A DNA stretch of 64,000 nt from Anabaena sphaerica FACHB-251 (GTDB lineage Bacteria > Cyanobacteriota > Cyanobacteriia > Cyanobacteriales > Nostocaceae). The notes beneath the pieces are model-generated. The model ran no database searches. It was not told the DNA's origin and saw nothing but the letters and a program-made list of their open reading frames with translations. The position numbers and the translations under genes are program-made. This document shows positions 55,065 through 64,000 of the stretch, in pieces. The stretch is taken from contig NZ_JACJQU010000002.1 in the NCBI RefSeq assembly GCF_014696825.1, positions 434,001 to 498,000 of the forward strand. Reading direction: 5' to 3'. Every line of letters starts with the position of its first letter. The stretch's first letter is position 1.

Positions 55065-55850
55065 ATGTTGCTATCTCGTGAATTTTTGATTACCCCTTTG
55101 GTAGCTTGTTTCTGCATCTTAGGAATCAGCTTCAGTCAATACCCCAGACTACAAAAATTGCTAACCAGCAAACAATCTATGTCTGTAGAAACTCTAGAAA
55201 AAGACCAGCAAAAAGAAGGTTTACGTCTAGGGTTACTCCAAGAAATACCCAGTTTTAGTTATGATAACCTCATTGCTGATTGGGTATACATTGATTTTTT
55301 GCAATACTTTGGTGATAATGAAGTCCGAGAGAAAATCGGTTTTAGTTTAAGTCCAGAATTTTTTGAAATCATACTTAAACACGACCCCAAATTTTTAGAA
55401 GCTTATCTTCATCTTTCTGTCAGCAGTTCTTTATATGCAGGGATGCCAGAAAGGACTATTACATTAATAGATAAAGGCTTAAGATCCCTATCTCCTACCC
55501 TACCAGAAAAATCTTATTATATCTGGCGTTATAAAGGCACAGACGAGTTATTATTTTTAGGTGATTCCCAAGCCGCTAGAAATTCCTTCCTCAAAGCAGC
55601 AGAATGGGCTAGTCAACATGATGATCCAGAAAGTAAAAATATAGTTTATATTTCCCAAAAAACTGCTGAATTTCTCCAAAGAAACCCTGATAGTAAGTTC
55701 GCCCGCATTGCTACCTGGACAATGGTTCTACAAAATAATGTAGATGACAAAACTCGCAAACGGGCAATTAAAGAAATTGAAAATCTCGGCGGTAAAGTAG
55801 TTATTAACGATGATGGAGTACCTGCTGTAACTTTACCTGAAAAAGATTAA
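55065..55850 (+). CDS. Membrane-anchored TPR-like cyanobacterial protein
   Basis: A 261-residue protein with one N-terminal hydrophobic segment (about 6-24, FLITPLVACFCILGISFSQY) and a helix-rich exported domain with TPR-like segments (F-L-E-A-Y-L-H-L-S near 112, L-G-D-S-Q-A-A-R-N-S-F-L-K-A-A near 168, residues 203-235). Conserved aromatic residues W-V-Y-I-D-F-L-Q-Y-F near 73-82 mark the family, which I know only as a cyanobacterial hypothetical. Function unknown. Confidence 0.7.
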   Translation: MLLSREFLITPLVACFCILGISFSQYPRLQKLLTSKQSMSVETLEKDQQKEGLRLGLLQEIPSFSYDNLIADWVYIDFLQYFGDNEVREKIGFSLSPEFFEIILKHDPKFLEAYLHLSVSSSLYAGMPERTITLIDKGLRSLSPTLPEKSYYIWRYKGTDELLFLGDSQAARNSFLKAAEWASQHDDPESKNIVYISQKTAEFLQRNPDSKFARIATWTMVLQNNVDDKTRKRAIKEIENLGGKVVINDDGVPAVTLPEKD

Positions 55851-55868
55851 ATTTCAGTTGTCAGGAAA

Positions 55869-55980
55869 TAGGAACAGGGAACAGGGAACAGGGAACAGAT
55901 AATTATTTATTCTCCCCATCTCCCTCTCTCCCCATCTCCCTCTCTCCCTCTCTCCCCAGTCCCCAGTCCCCATTCCCCTT
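55869..55980. repeat. GGGAACA array and CTCCCCAT/CCCCAGT array abutting pabC
   Basis: GGGAACA units at about 55869-55898, then pyrimidine-rich CTCTCCC/CCATCTC units and CCCCAGT units (55913-55980) that end one base before the pabC ATG. The normal ribosome-binding position is therefore occupied by repeat. Confidence 0.85.
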
Positions 55981-55981
55981 T

Positions 55982-56773
55982 ATGTATTGGTATTGTGGTA
56001 AATTAATCGAATCGCAAAAACTGGAATTAGATATTAATGATCCAGGTTTGATTTATGGGGCTACAGTTTTTACAACCTTAAGAGTTTATGATCATTCCCT
56101 TGATCATAGTTTAACTAACTGGCAGGCACATTGTTCCCGTCTGAAATTTAGTTTACAAACCTTCGGTTGGCCAGAACCAGATTGGCATTTTGTGCGCCAT
56201 GGCGCACAAATTCTTTTACAACACTTTCCCGTGATCAGAATTACTATTTTTCCCGATGGTAGAGAATGGATCACAGGCAGATTATTACCAGAAAACTTGA
56301 CCCAAAAGCAAAATCATGGTATAGTTGCTGCGCTTACCAAGCCAGAATTTGCTCGTTCTCTCCCCAACCATAAAACCGGCAATTACTTGAGTCCTTGGTT
56401 AGCAAGAAATATTGTTCAAGCTGTAAAAGCCGAAGAAGCGATTTTAATAGATAGTGAGGGAAATTGGCTAGAAACCAGCACAGGTAATCTTTGGGGATGG
56501 AAAGATGGCCATTGGTGGACACCACCCTTAGAAGTAGGAATTTTACCAGGAATAGAGCGATCGCACATCATTAAACATCTGCAAAACCATCAAATTACCG
56601 TCCAGCAAGAACCTTGGACACCACAGCTAGTCAAAGAATTTGCAGCGATCGCCTACACTAACAGCGTTGTAGAGATAATTCCCATCCATACCGTACATCA
56701 GCCCACAGGCTCGTTAGAATATAATCCTAAGCATCCTTGTTTTTTAGAACTTAAAGGATTATTTCTACCATGA
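55982..56773 (+). CDS. pabC: Aminodeoxychorismate lyase-like class IV aminotransferase
   Basis: A 263-residue PLP fold type IV enzyme. The family blocks visible are the N-terminal D-P-G-L-I-Y-G-A-T-V-F-T-T-L (20-33), the lysine in L-P-N-H-K-T-G-N-Y-L (near 126) that forms the PLP aldimine, and the L-E-T-S-T-G-N-L-W (160-168) and G-I-L-P-G-I-E-R (184-191) segments. 4-amino-4-deoxychorismate lyase makes p-aminobenzoate for folate; a branched-chain or D-amino acid transaminase role cannot be fully excluded. The start abuts repeats, with no clear RBS. Confidence 0.78.
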   Translation: MYWYCGKLIESQKLELDINDPGLIYGATVFTTLRVYDHSLDHSLTNWQAHCSRLKFSLQTFGWPEPDWHFVRHGAQILLQHFPVIRITIFPDGREWITGRLLPENLTQKQNHGIVAALTKPEFARSLPNHKTGNYLSPWLARNIVQAVKAEEAILIDSEGNWLETSTGNLWGWKDGHWWTPPLEVGILPGIERSHIIKHLQNHQITVQQEPWTPQLVKEFAAIAYTNSVVEIIPIHTVHQPTGSLEYNPKHPCFLELKGLFLP

Positions 56774-56886
56774 CAGGAGCGCCATTTTGGTATATCTTAA
56801 GATAAGTTAACATAATTCTCATAAAGCCCTCTCTTATTTTAGAGACCTTACACTAACGCACAAAATATACAGGAGGATAGACCTCA

Positions 56887-58728
56887 GTGAATAAAAGATG
56901 GAGAAATGCGGGGCTGTATGCACTGCTGTTTATTGTAGTAATTGCTTTAGGGACTGCGTTTTTTGACAACCAACCCCCTCAAGTAGAAACATGGCGCTAC
57001 AGTGAATTTATTCAACAAGTTAAACAAGACAGAGTAGAAAGAGTCAGTCTGAGTTCAGATCGTTCTACAGCAATTGTGACACCCAAATACGACGCAAATA
57101 AAAAGCGCGTCACCCTAGTTAACGATCCAGACTTAATCAATACTCTGACAACTAAAGGTGTTGATATTGCAGTATTACCCCAAACCGACGAGGGATTTTG
57201 GTTTAAAGCACTGAGCAGCTTATTCTTCCCTGTATTACTTCTGGTTGGCTTATTTTTCCTCCTCCGTCGCGCTCAAAGCGGTCCTGGTAGCCAAGCCATG
57301 AACTTTGGTAAATCTAAAGCCAGAGTGCAAATGGAACCCCAAACCCAAGTTACCTTTGGCGATGTGGCGGGTATTGACCAAGCCAAACTGGAATTAAACG
57401 AAGTTGTAGACTTTTTGAAAAACGCCGATCGCTTTACCGCCGTTGGTGCAAAAATTCCTAAAGGTGTATTGTTAGTTGGCCCTCCTGGTACTGGTAAAAC
57501 CCTCCTCGCACGTGCGGTAGCTGGAGAAGCTGGTGTACCCTTCTTCTCAATCTCCGGTTCTGAGTTTGTAGAAATGTTCGTTGGTGTGGGTGCTTCCCGC
57601 GTCCGCGATTTATTTGAGCAAGCTAAAACCAACGCTCCCTGTATCGTCTTCATCGATGAAATTGACGCAGTAGGTCGTCAACGGGGTGCTGGTTTAGGTG
57701 GTGGTAACGACGAACGGGAACAAACCCTCAACCAGTTACTCACCGAAATGGATGGTTTTGAAGGTAACACAGGTATCATCATCATTGCTGCTACCAACCG
57801 TCCTGACGTACTTGATGCAGCTTTATTGCGTCCCGGTCGTTTTGACCGTCAAGTTGTCGTAGACCGTCCCGACTACGGTGGACGCAGCGAAATTCTCAAA
57901 GTTCACGCACGGGGTAAAACCTTATCTAAAGATGTGGACTTGGATAAAATCGCTCGTCGTACTCCTGGTTTCACCGGTGCAGATTTATCTAACCTGTTGA
58001 ACGAAGCCGCAATTTTAGCAGCACGTCGGAATTTAACCGAAATTTCGATGGATGAAATTAACGATGCTATTGACCGGGTACTAGCAGGACCAGAGAAGAA
58101 AGACCGCGTAATGAGCGAAAAGCGTAAAACCTTGGTCGCTTATCACGAAGCTGGTCACGCTTTAGTTGGTGCTTTAATGCCTGACTATGACCCTGTACAA
58201 AAGATTAGCATTATTCCCCGTGGTCGTGCTGGTGGTTTGACTTGGTTTACTCCTAGCGAAGACCGCATGGATACAGGTTTATACAGCCGTGCTTATCTGG
58301 AAAATCAGATGGCTGTAGCTTTGGGTGGTCGTTTAGCTGAAGAGATTATCTTTGGTGAAGAAGAAGTAACTACAGGTGCTTCTAACGACTTACAACAAGT
58401 AGCGCGAGTTGCTAGACAAATGATCACTCGTTTTGGGATGAGCGATCGCTTGGGCCCCGTGGCTTTGGGTCGTCAACAAGGTAATATGTTCTTAGGCAGA
58501 GATATCATGTCTGAGCGTGACTTTTCCGAAGAAACAGCCGCTGCAATTGATGAAGAAGTTCGTAAATTAGTGGATGTAGCTTACATTCGTGCGAAAGAAG
58601 TGCTGGTTAACAACCGCCACATTTTGGATGAAATTGCTCAAATGTTGATTGATAAAGAAACCGTTGATGCTGATGAATTGCAAGAAATTCTCGGAAATAA
58701 CGATGTGAGAACTGCTGCTTTTGCATAG
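56887..58728 (+). CDS. ftsH: ATP-dependent zinc metalloprotease FtsH
   Basis: A membrane-anchored hexameric AAA protease that removes damaged photosystem II D1 and other membrane proteins. The 613-residue protein has two membrane helices (about 9-25 and 107-126), Walker A G-P-P-G-T-G-K-T (198-205), Walker B F-I-D-E-I-D (255-260), the second-region-of-homology arginines (320s) and zinc motif H-E-A-G-H (420-424). The start is GTG 56887 with AGGAGG at 56871-56876, so an unusual codon is compensated by a strong RBS. Highly similar to the Slr0228 (FtsH2) type. A terminator follows. Confidence 0.96.
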   Translation: MNKRWRNAGLYALLFIVVIALGTAFFDNQPPQVETWRYSEFIQQVKQDRVERVSLSSDRSTAIVTPKYDANKKRVTLVNDPDLINTLTTKGVDIAVLPQTDEGFWFKALSSLFFPVLLLVGLFFLLRRAQSGPGSQAMNFGKSKARVQMEPQTQVTFGDVAGIDQAKLELNEVVDFLKNADRFTAVGAKIPKGVLLVGPPGTGKTLLARAVAGEAGVPFFSISGSEFVEMFVGVGASRVRDLFEQAKTNAPCIVFIDEIDAVGRQRGAGLGGGNDEREQTLNQLLTEMDGFEGNTGIIIIAATNRPDVLDAALLRPGRFDRQVVVDRPDYGGRSEILKVHARGKTLSKDVDLDKIARRTPGFTGADLSNLLNEAAILAARRNLTEISMDEINDAIDRVLAGPEKKDRVMSEKRKTLVAYHEAGHALVGALMPDYDPVQKISIIPRGRAGGLTWFTPSEDRMDTGLYSRAYLENQMAVALGGRLAEEIIFGEEEVTTGASNDLQQVARVARQMITRFGMSDRLGPVALGRQQGNMFLGRDIMSERDFSEETAAAIDEEVRKLVDVAYIRAKEVLVNNRHILDEIAQMLIDKETVDADELQEILGNNDVRTAAFA

Positions 58729-58748
58729 TAGTTAATCAGTTTTTAAGA

Positions 58749-58789
58749 TTGGGGTATTTCTGGGTTTTCTGGAAGTACCCCAATTTTTT
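58749..58789 (+). terminator. ftsH terminator
   Basis: TTGGGGTA (58749-58756) and TACCCCAA (58776-58783) form an 8-bp perfect stem followed by TTTTTT. A Rho-independent terminator in form. The remaining 370 bp to the DUF29 gene (58790-59158) is AT-rich and shows no gene I can recognise; a small inverted repeat (TTTGGGA / TCCCAAA) lies near 58990-59010. Confidence 0.75.
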
Positions 58790-59158
58790 CTGAGCTAGGT
58801 GCTAATAGTAAGAACTAAATTACTTATTTATAGTAGCCCTAATAAATTCCCAAAATTCTGTATATTTACTTAAATAAACTATAAATAGAAACTAGTGTAT
58901 AATCAACATTATCCCAATCATACATAAAATAAAACTGCTTAATAAAAGACAAGTTACTAATACCTAGCGGGTAATTTATCAACTTACAAATTTGGGATGC
59001 TCCCAAAATTGGCTCTTTGGTAGTTGGGAAAAATAAACCATCTAAGCCTCAGCGAAAAGCCAGTTGTTTAACTTCACGGGATGTAAATTTATTGCTTAAA
59101 ATAAACTAGGGAAAATTGTATCTGTTTTCACGATGATTAAGTAATTTATCTATCTAAT

Positions 59159-59614
59159 TTATGGGATAAAATCTGCATTCAGAACATCAACGAAAGAAAA
59201 TGGTGACTCTTCAGGAAATAACTCATAAGGAAGTTGATATTTTCTGAGGGTATCATTTCTAGCATCTGTATAACAATCTAAAAATATGTCATTTAAAACA
59301 GATTTTAAGCTGGGACTGTCTGCAAGAGTATAAGCTATTTGTCGTCTTTGCTCAACAACAGTATTACGCCAACCTCTAGCATTATAATCTTTTTCTTCTG
59401 TCCAATATTGCAGTTTTAATAAATGTTCAATTAAAACTATTAAGCGAGTTTTCAACTCTTTCTTTTCACTCCGTCCCATACTATCAATTTCTTCAATCAA
59501 ATTCTCAATATCTAATTGTTCAAGTTTTCCTTCTCTCAGAAGTTTGACAGTAGTTTGTATCCATAAGTAAAAATCTTGTTCATATAATTGTTTGTTAGTA
59601 TCAGTGGTCAGCAT
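59159..59614 (-). CDS. DUF29 protein
   Basis: A 151-residue all-helical protein of the DUF29 family: L-Y-E-Q-D-F-Y-L-W near 10, L-R-E-G-K-L-E-Q-L-D-I-E-N-L-I-E-E-I-D-S-M-G-R-S-E-K-K, and R-N-T-V-V-E-Q-R-R-Q-I. The family is numerous in cyanobacteria and of unknown function; some copies lie with toxin-antitoxin or mobile genes. There is no partner here. Confidence 0.9.
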   Translation of the reverse strand: MLTTDTNKQLYEQDFYLWIQTTVKLLREGKLEQLDIENLIEEIDSMGRSEKKELKTRLIVLIEHLLKLQYWTEEKDYNARGWRNTVVEQRRQIAYTLADSPSLKSVLNDIFLDCYTDARNDTLRKYQLPYELFPEESPFSFVDVLNADFIP

Positions 59615-59813
59615 AAAAATTTCTCCTGACTCTATAGAATATTGATTACATTATACAAGGAATAAATATCAGCGATCGCATCCTATCATCCCTAAAAATC
59701 GCATTTTTGTGGAAACAAGACGCTATCTTGATTAAACTTTGTTTATTCTCGTCTGATCTTAATGAACTTAGTTTAAAATCCGAATATTGGCAATTTTAGG
59801 TCTAAAAACTGGA

Positions 59814-60440
59814 TTATGGTGAATTATGAGAATTTGGCAATAATTTAATCAGAAATAAACCAGTAATGCCACCGTAAGTTAATCCACTCACCATACTACC
59901 TGCCACTGTGGCTGCAAGCAAAACTGTCCCTAGAGTGTCTAAACCTCCTCTGAATATTTGCCCAGCAATAACACCAGCGAGAATACAAGCTAATGCTCCT
60001 GTACCTGCGCCCACTGTAACACCGAGAGTAGTGGCAATTAACCATTTGATAGTCTTGTTTTTCTGCCATCCCATAGTTCGTGCTTGGGCAAAACTTAGGG
60101 AAATTATGCCGCTGACCATGCCTAAAATTGGTCCAATAATGGAATTATGACGTATTGAAGTGCTGGCAATTATTAGTCCACCTATCCCACAACCAATGCT
60201 GAAACCAAAACTTGTGGCTAATATCCATTTAGCAGATACTTTCTTGCGTAAAACCAACTTTTGGGCAATACCCACACATAAACCACCCAATGCACCACCC
60301 CAAAAACCTGAAATTGCAGATAAAGAAGTGTATATCGCCAGTAAACTAGAAAACAAACCCAGAAAAAAGCCAATAACAAAGCCAATAGTTGTGGCAAATA
60401 CCCACCACCAAAATTTCGATCCCAGAGTTGGGGTTGACAT
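59814..60440 (-). CDS. Glycine-rich polytopic membrane protein
   Basis: A 208-residue membrane protein made of three repeats of a two-helix glycine-rich unit: WWWVFATTIGFVIGFFLG, then KWILATSFGFSIGCGIGG, then KWLIATTLGVTVGAGTGA, each followed by a second Gly/Ala-rich helix. The internal repeat W-(V/I/L)-x-A-T-(T/S)-x-G-x-x-x-G points to duplication. Similar cyanobacterial proteins are unnamed. ATG 60440 is preferred; the frame extends to 60617 only through a 107-bp repeat element. Confidence 0.7.
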   Translation of the reverse strand: MSTPTLGSKFWWWVFATTIGFVIGFFLGLFSSLLAIYTSLSAISGFWGGALGGLCVGIAQKLVLRKKVSAKWILATSFGFSIGCGIGGLIIASTSIRHNSIIGPILGMVSGIISLSFAQARTMGWQKNKTIKWLIATTLGVTVGAGTGALACILAGVIAGQIFRGGLDTLGTVLLAATVAGSMVSGLTYGGITGLFLIKLLPNSHNSP

Positions 60441-60471
60441 AGATTTTTTACAGATAAAAAATGAGATTTGT

Positions 60472-60578
60472 CTCGTTCCCAGTCTCAGACAGGGAATGCC
60501 TGGATAGAGGCTCTGCCTCGACTTTAAAGTAAGGCAGAGTCTTCCAGAATTCATTCCCATACTGAGTATGGGAACGAG
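60472..60578. repeat. 107-bp dispersed element, copy B
   Basis: Bounded by CTCGTTCCC (60472-60480) and GGGAACGAG (60570-60578), perfect 9-bp terminal inverted repeats. It aligns end to end with copy A at 22744 without gaps. Internal palindromes (AGAGGCTCTGCCTC, AGGCAGAGTC) make the element self-folding. It lies just upstream of the membrane protein gene and downstream of the RsmB-like gene's 3' end (60595). Confidence 0.85.
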
Positions 60579-60594
60579 AATAGGAACTAATCTA

Positions 60595-61557
60595 TCAGGT
60601 TTTTGTAAAACTATCATATTTACACATAGAAAGTATAGCGTCTAAATTTACCTCTTTCATCTCTCCTTCAGCAGTATTTTTAAACAGCACTGTAAACGCT
60701 CCTGCACCCAAACCATCCTGCGGAAACATCCGATAACAAGGGATGCTTGTTAAATGTGATTGATATTTTGATAAATGACTAACTTCCACAGCTTGAAATT
60801 GGGGAAATCTTTCTAACAACCATTCACAAACCTGCTCATTTTCTTCAGGTGAGTAGGTGCAAGTCATATAAGCCAAATAACCTTGAGGTGCGACAATTTG
60901 CGCCGAATTAGCAATAATCCGTTTTTGGCGATTGGCACTTTTATTAATTGCTGTATGATGAAAACAACCTGGTACTTTTTCGCCTTTAGCTAGTAAAGAT
61001 TGCCCAGTACAAGGTGCATCAACCAAGACTAAATTACTAGATTCTGCAAACATCTCTGCAAAAATACTAGAATCTCGATTTACTACCCTACTAGGTTGAA
61101 TTTGGCAACGTTTTAAATTAGAAATTAACATCCCTAAACGTTTACCAATCACTTCATTACTAATCAGTAAATCAGGTTGTAACGCTTTCCAAGCAAACAC
61201 ACTCTTACCCCCTGGTGCAGCGCACATATCAAACACTAAAGGTACTGGTTGATTAATTGTTAACAAAACAGAAGCAGCAAATACAGAAGAAAAATCTAAA
61301 CAATAAAAATATCCTTGTTGATGTAGGGGATGTTGACCGGGTTTTTCTCCAATGTGTAAACGGTCTACAAATTCTGGTTGCCAAGATGTTGGTATTTCTA
61401 CTGCAAAAGGTGAAACTTCAGGCTTGTCTTGGCACCAAAGAATAGAAGGTGAAAAAGATTTAGGATTAACTAACGCTGCAATAAACTTTGCTTGTTCATC
61501 TGCATCATCAAATAAACGACGGGCAACTTTAAGTAATAAATTTGAAGGCTTTTCCAT
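60595..61557 (-). CDS. RsmB/NOP2-family RNA 5-methylcytosine methyltransferase
   Basis: A 320-residue SAM-dependent RNA:m5C methyltransferase. Family motifs are the F-D-M-C-A-A-P-G-G-K-S block (109-119), L-V-D-A-P-C-T-G-Q-S (177-186) with the motif IV cysteine, and Y-M-T-C-T-Y-S-P-E-E-N (230-240) with the motif VI cysteine. There is no PUA or NusB-like RNA-binding domain, so it is a minimal form. The target could be rRNA or tRNA; not decided. Confidence 0.9.
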   Translation of the reverse strand: MEKPSNLLLKVARRLFDDADEQAKFIAALVNPKSFSPSILWCQDKPEVSPFAVEIPTSWQPEFVDRLHIGEKPGQHPLHQQGYFYCLDFSSVFAASVLLTINQPVPLVFDMCAAPGGKSVFAWKALQPDLLISNEVIGKRLGMLISNLKRCQIQPSRVVNRDSSIFAEMFAESSNLVLVDAPCTGQSLLAKGEKVPGCFHHTAINKSANRQKRIIANSAQIVAPQGYLAYMTCTYSPEENEQVCEWLLERFPQFQAVEVSHLSKYQSHLTSIPCYRMFPQDGLGAGAFTVLFKNTAEGEMKEVNLDAILSMCKYDSFTKT

Positions 61558-61770
61558 ATTCAGAAATTGGGTAATTTTAGCTAATTAGCACAGTATTGAA
61601 ACTGTTACACCAGAACAGTGCAATCAATGTATTTGGCTGCATACTGAAAAGATAATGACCACCATTGAGAATTGCGTTTGTAAAGCGCGTCCAGCGCGGC
61701 TTCTGGCCTTTGGCTAGAAGCTAACCGTGTTTTGACAGTTGTTAAATTAACCCATTGCAACGGAGAGGTC

Positions 61771-63204
61771 ATGATCTTAGATAATTTTCCGCAAAAATTA
61801 CGCCAAGAAGCACAACGTTGGCGGGATGAAGGACTTATTAGTTCTTCTCAATACCAGCAAATAGCAGACCGTTATCAATTTAACAAAATAGAAGCGGCTG
61901 CAAAAGAAAGTTCTGGGTTAATAGCCATTGCGGTCGGTGGTTTACTTTTAATTTTAGGTGTCATTATCTTTGTAGCAGCAAATTGGCAAACATGGTCAAG
62001 AGAAGTCAAATTTATCTTGTTGATGAGTTTGTTTTTGTCTACTGCTATCACTGGTTTTTTGACTTGGAGAGAACCTACTCTTGCTAAGGGGGAAGGTAAA
62101 AAACCACAACGCAGCAAACGTTTATTAGGAGAAGCGTTACTAATTCTCAGTGCTTTGATTTTAGGGGCAACTTTAATGCTGATGGCGCAAATATTCAATA
62201 TTAGCGGTTCAGCTTCGCAGTTGTTTTTGGCTTGGGGGTTTGGTGTTTTAGTGATGGCTTATAGTCTATCCTTAAGTTCTTTGGGGGTTTTGGCTATTAT
62301 CCTACTACAAATTGGCTATTGGTTTGGACTCAGAGAGTTTTGGTCTTCTACTAGTGATTTTAATTGGGCGCGTTTAGCGGTGCGACATACGCCGTTAATT
62401 TCCTGGTTGTTGTTTGTGCCTTTGGCGTATATTTGTCGTTCACGAGTGATTTTTGTATTAGCTGCGATCGCTTTTACTCTTTCTTTGCAATACAATCTCA
62501 ACCCTTTACCATTGCTAACTTTTTCTGATGTAATTCCTTGGGTGGCTTCTTTTGCTTTAGCACTCCCACCTGCATTATTTTGGAGTTATGATGATTTGTT
62601 GTTCCCAACAGTTAATTATAGGTTATTTCAACCTATAGCCCGTAATTTGGCGTTGGGGTGTTTTGCAGTAGTCTTTTATTTATTGTCTTTCCGTTGGCAA
62701 TGGCAATCTTTTAGTTATGGTTATGGTAATTCACCAACCAATGTCTCGAATGTATTTCAATCTCTGCCAATAATTGATTTAGGAATTCTCAGCGGTTTGG
62801 CAGTGCTGCAATGGTTATTTCTGTTTCGTCATCGTCATCCCAACCGGAGGGATGTATTTTTTACTATCACTGTGATTAGTATTTTTCTGAGTTTTATTGT
62901 GATCGTACCTTTTTGGCATCAAGCTATCGGTCGGATTACTGAACTCGGTATTTTTGTTTTCAATGTCCTGTTGATAACTTTAGCTTGGGGATTGATTCAA
63001 GAAGGATTGAAGTTAACTAACAGAGTCTCTTTTTGGTGTGGTATGCTATTATTCATCCTGCAAATTATTAGCCGGGTGCTAGAGTACGACACCGATTTAT
63101 TGTTTAGATCATTGGTGTTTGTATTGTGCGGTTCGGGTCTGATTTCTGCGGGTCTTTGGTTTGAACGTCGCTTCCATGAACGTACTGCGGTTAAGAAACA
63201 GTAG
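61771..63204 (+). CDS. DUF2157 membrane protein
   Basis: A 477-residue protein with an N-terminal cytosolic helix pair (R-Q-E-A-Q-R-W-R-D-E-G-L-I-S-S-S-Q-Y, DUF2157) followed by about 12-13 membrane helices. GGAGAGG precedes ATG 61771, so the upstream TTG of the open frame is not used. It is followed by a GDYXXLXY-protein gene, the common pairing of this family; the pair may form a membrane complex of unknown function. Confidence 0.85.
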   Translation: MILDNFPQKLRQEAQRWRDEGLISSSQYQQIADRYQFNKIEAAAKESSGLIAIAVGGLLLILGVIIFVAANWQTWSREVKFILLMSLFLSTAITGFLTWREPTLAKGEGKKPQRSKRLLGEALLILSALILGATLMLMAQIFNISGSASQLFLAWGFGVLVMAYSLSLSSLGVLAIILLQIGYWFGLREFWSSTSDFNWARLAVRHTPLISWLLFVPLAYICRSRVIFVLAAIAFTLSLQYNLNPLPLLTFSDVIPWVASFALALPPALFWSYDDLLFPTVNYRLFQPIARNLALGCFAVVFYLLSFRWQWQSFSYGYGNSPTNVSNVFQSLPIIDLGILSGLAVLQWLFLFRHRHPNRRDVFFTITVISIFLSFIVIVPFWHQAIGRITELGIFVFNVLLITLAWGLIQEGLKLTNRVSFWCGMLLFILQIISRVLEYDTDLLFRSLVFVLCGSGLISAGLWFERRFHERTAVKKQ

Positions 63205-63363
63205 AGAAGCCGTGCAGTTAGAATTAACAGATATATTAAATCTCTGCGTTAAAAATCCTATTAGTCATTGTAGATTTTAGGTTTTAGATTTTAGATTGTG
63301 CTAACTAAATACAATCCAAAATCCAAAATCCAAAATTGAATTACCAATCACCTATTACTTATC

Positions 63364-64000
63364 ATGACAAATAATTCACCTGAACAAAATAGAACCTTAA
63401 CTCCAGAAAAAGAGTTTTCTGAGAAGTTAACTTTTCGTGATTACTTAATAGCGACTGAACAGAAAGCTAATCAACCGTTACCGATTTGGCGGTTAATAGC
63501 ACCCCTAATGGTGCAAATTGGTCTAATTTTGGCAGTTCCAAGTCAAGCGATGTATACAGAAATGACTGGTAAGACAGTTGTTTTGCAAACTATACCTGCA
63601 TATTCTAATAATTTGTTGCAGGGGTCTTCTTTGTCGTTTGATTATAATATCTCCCGCAGCGAAACTTTGAGAAGATTAACCGGTTGGAGAGATTGGGTAA
63701 CACAAAATTCTCTGAGAAATGGCAGAATAAATCAAGGAAGCACCTTATATGTGATTTTGCAAGAACAACAGTCTTTTAATCGTGGTCTTCCCGCTGCTTG
63801 GCGGCCAGTGCGTGTGAGTAGTGATCGACCGATGTATTTACCCAATAATCAGGTAGCTTTAAAGGGTAATTATCAAGATGGGCTGATTAACTACGGGTTG
63901 GAAAATTATTACGTTTCTGAAGAACAAAGACAGCTGATTAATAATGATTTGTCGCAAGCACAGCAAAACCGAGATGGACGTAGAACACCGATAGTTGTTA
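63364..64000 (+). CDS. GDYXXLXY-domain membrane protein, 3' end outside the window
   Basis: ATG 63364 opens a frame that continues to the window edge (212 codons visible). The N-terminal 50 residues are polar; one membrane helix follows (about 48-62, IWRLIAPLMVQIGLILAV), then an exported domain containing the defining motif L-K-G-N-Y-x2-G-L-I-N-Y-G-L-E near residues 174-187. The family is unnamed in function and usually accompanies DUF2157/DUF4401 proteins, as here. It starts 159 bp after the DUF2157 stop, with TTTAGAT and AATCCAA repeats in the gap. Confidence 0.85.
   Translation, partial: MTNNSPEQNRTLTPEKEFSEKLTFRDYLIATEQKANQPLPIWRLIAPLMVQIGLILAVPSQAMYTEMTGKTVVLQTIPAYSNNLLQGSSLSFDYNISRSETLRRLTGWRDWVTQNSLRNGRINQGSTLYVILQEQQSFNRGLPAAWRPVRVSSDRPMYLPNNQVALKGNYQDGLINYGLENYYVSEEQRQLINNDLSQAQQNRDGRRTPIVV

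Overview
The window comes from a filamentous, probably heterocyst-forming cyanobacterium (order Nostocales). The evidence is the dense scatter of GCGATCGC (HIP1) octamers, many heptameric tandem repeats between genes (GGGGACT, AATCACC, TAGTCAT and CTGTTCC types), and gene families typical of the group: a hormogonium-polysaccharide type acetyltransferase, a DUF3386 protein, an SDR-CIA30 protein, glycolate dehydrogenase GlcE/GlcF, a truncated-MrpA Mrp operon and a GDYXXLXY protein. The DNA is AT-rich. I cannot name the species.

Layout. 0-7 kb: the end of a conserved hypothetical gene, cobU, a hypothetical gene, two family-2 glycosyltransferases with a WcaF/HpsU-type acetyltransferase (exopolysaccharide), and a minus-strand pair of an RnfD-like membrane protein and a secreted DUF2330 protein. 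7-14 kb: a fused amino-acid ABC transporter subunit, lipB, a roughly 1 kb gene-poor stretch leading to the ribosome hibernation factor lrtA/hpf, a PrxQ/Bcp peroxiredoxin and a COG4299-type membrane acyltransferase. 14.1-17.2 kb: a HEPN gene overlapping a very large double-P-loop NTPase gene, a candidate defence or stress module. 17-28 kb: obgE, a broken four-helix-bundle gene, a TerB/Mo-nitro_C protein, a glutamate-cysteine ligase-like gene, ftsI with a likely ftsL, a small lipoprotein, a GST and glgB.

28.3-32.3 kb is an accessory island. It holds a PD-(D/E)XK nuclease-like gene behind a Phd antitoxin and, divergently, an AAA (DUF3696) ATPase overlapping a gene for a Toprim-like protein with a cysteine cluster. 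This is an OLD/PARIS-like split architecture and, with the HEPN-NTPase pair, the best candidate for an undescribed system here. 32-38.6 kb: an SDR protein with an inserted CIA30 domain, a forward cluster (HugZ-like, alpha/beta hydrolase, GFA, solitary DNA methyltransferase), a DUF3386 protein and a GAF-LuxR regulator. 38.7-42.6 kb: a tightly overlapped mrpCDEFGAB operon, divergent from a STAND-like ATPase across four symmetric half-sites. 42.8-50.6 kb: toxin-antitoxin genes (a vapBC pair with a nonsense-mutated vapC, and brnTA), ilvC, a type II NADH dehydrogenase, a membrane pentapeptide-repeat protein and a Uma2 protein. 50.7-64 kb: glcE-glcF, ackA, a TPR-like protein, pabC, ftsH, a DUF29 protein, a glycine-rich membrane protein, an RsmB-like RNA methyltransferase, and a DUF2157/GDYXXLXY pair cut by the window end.

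Most of the window is housekeeping DNA interleaved with repeats. Two dispersed terminal-inverted-repeat families (about 107 bp, three copies; about 110-130 bp, two copies) can be aligned within the window itself. No tRNA, rRNA, CRISPR array or intact transposase gene was recognised. All family assignments are by eye from protein motifs and were not checked by database search.
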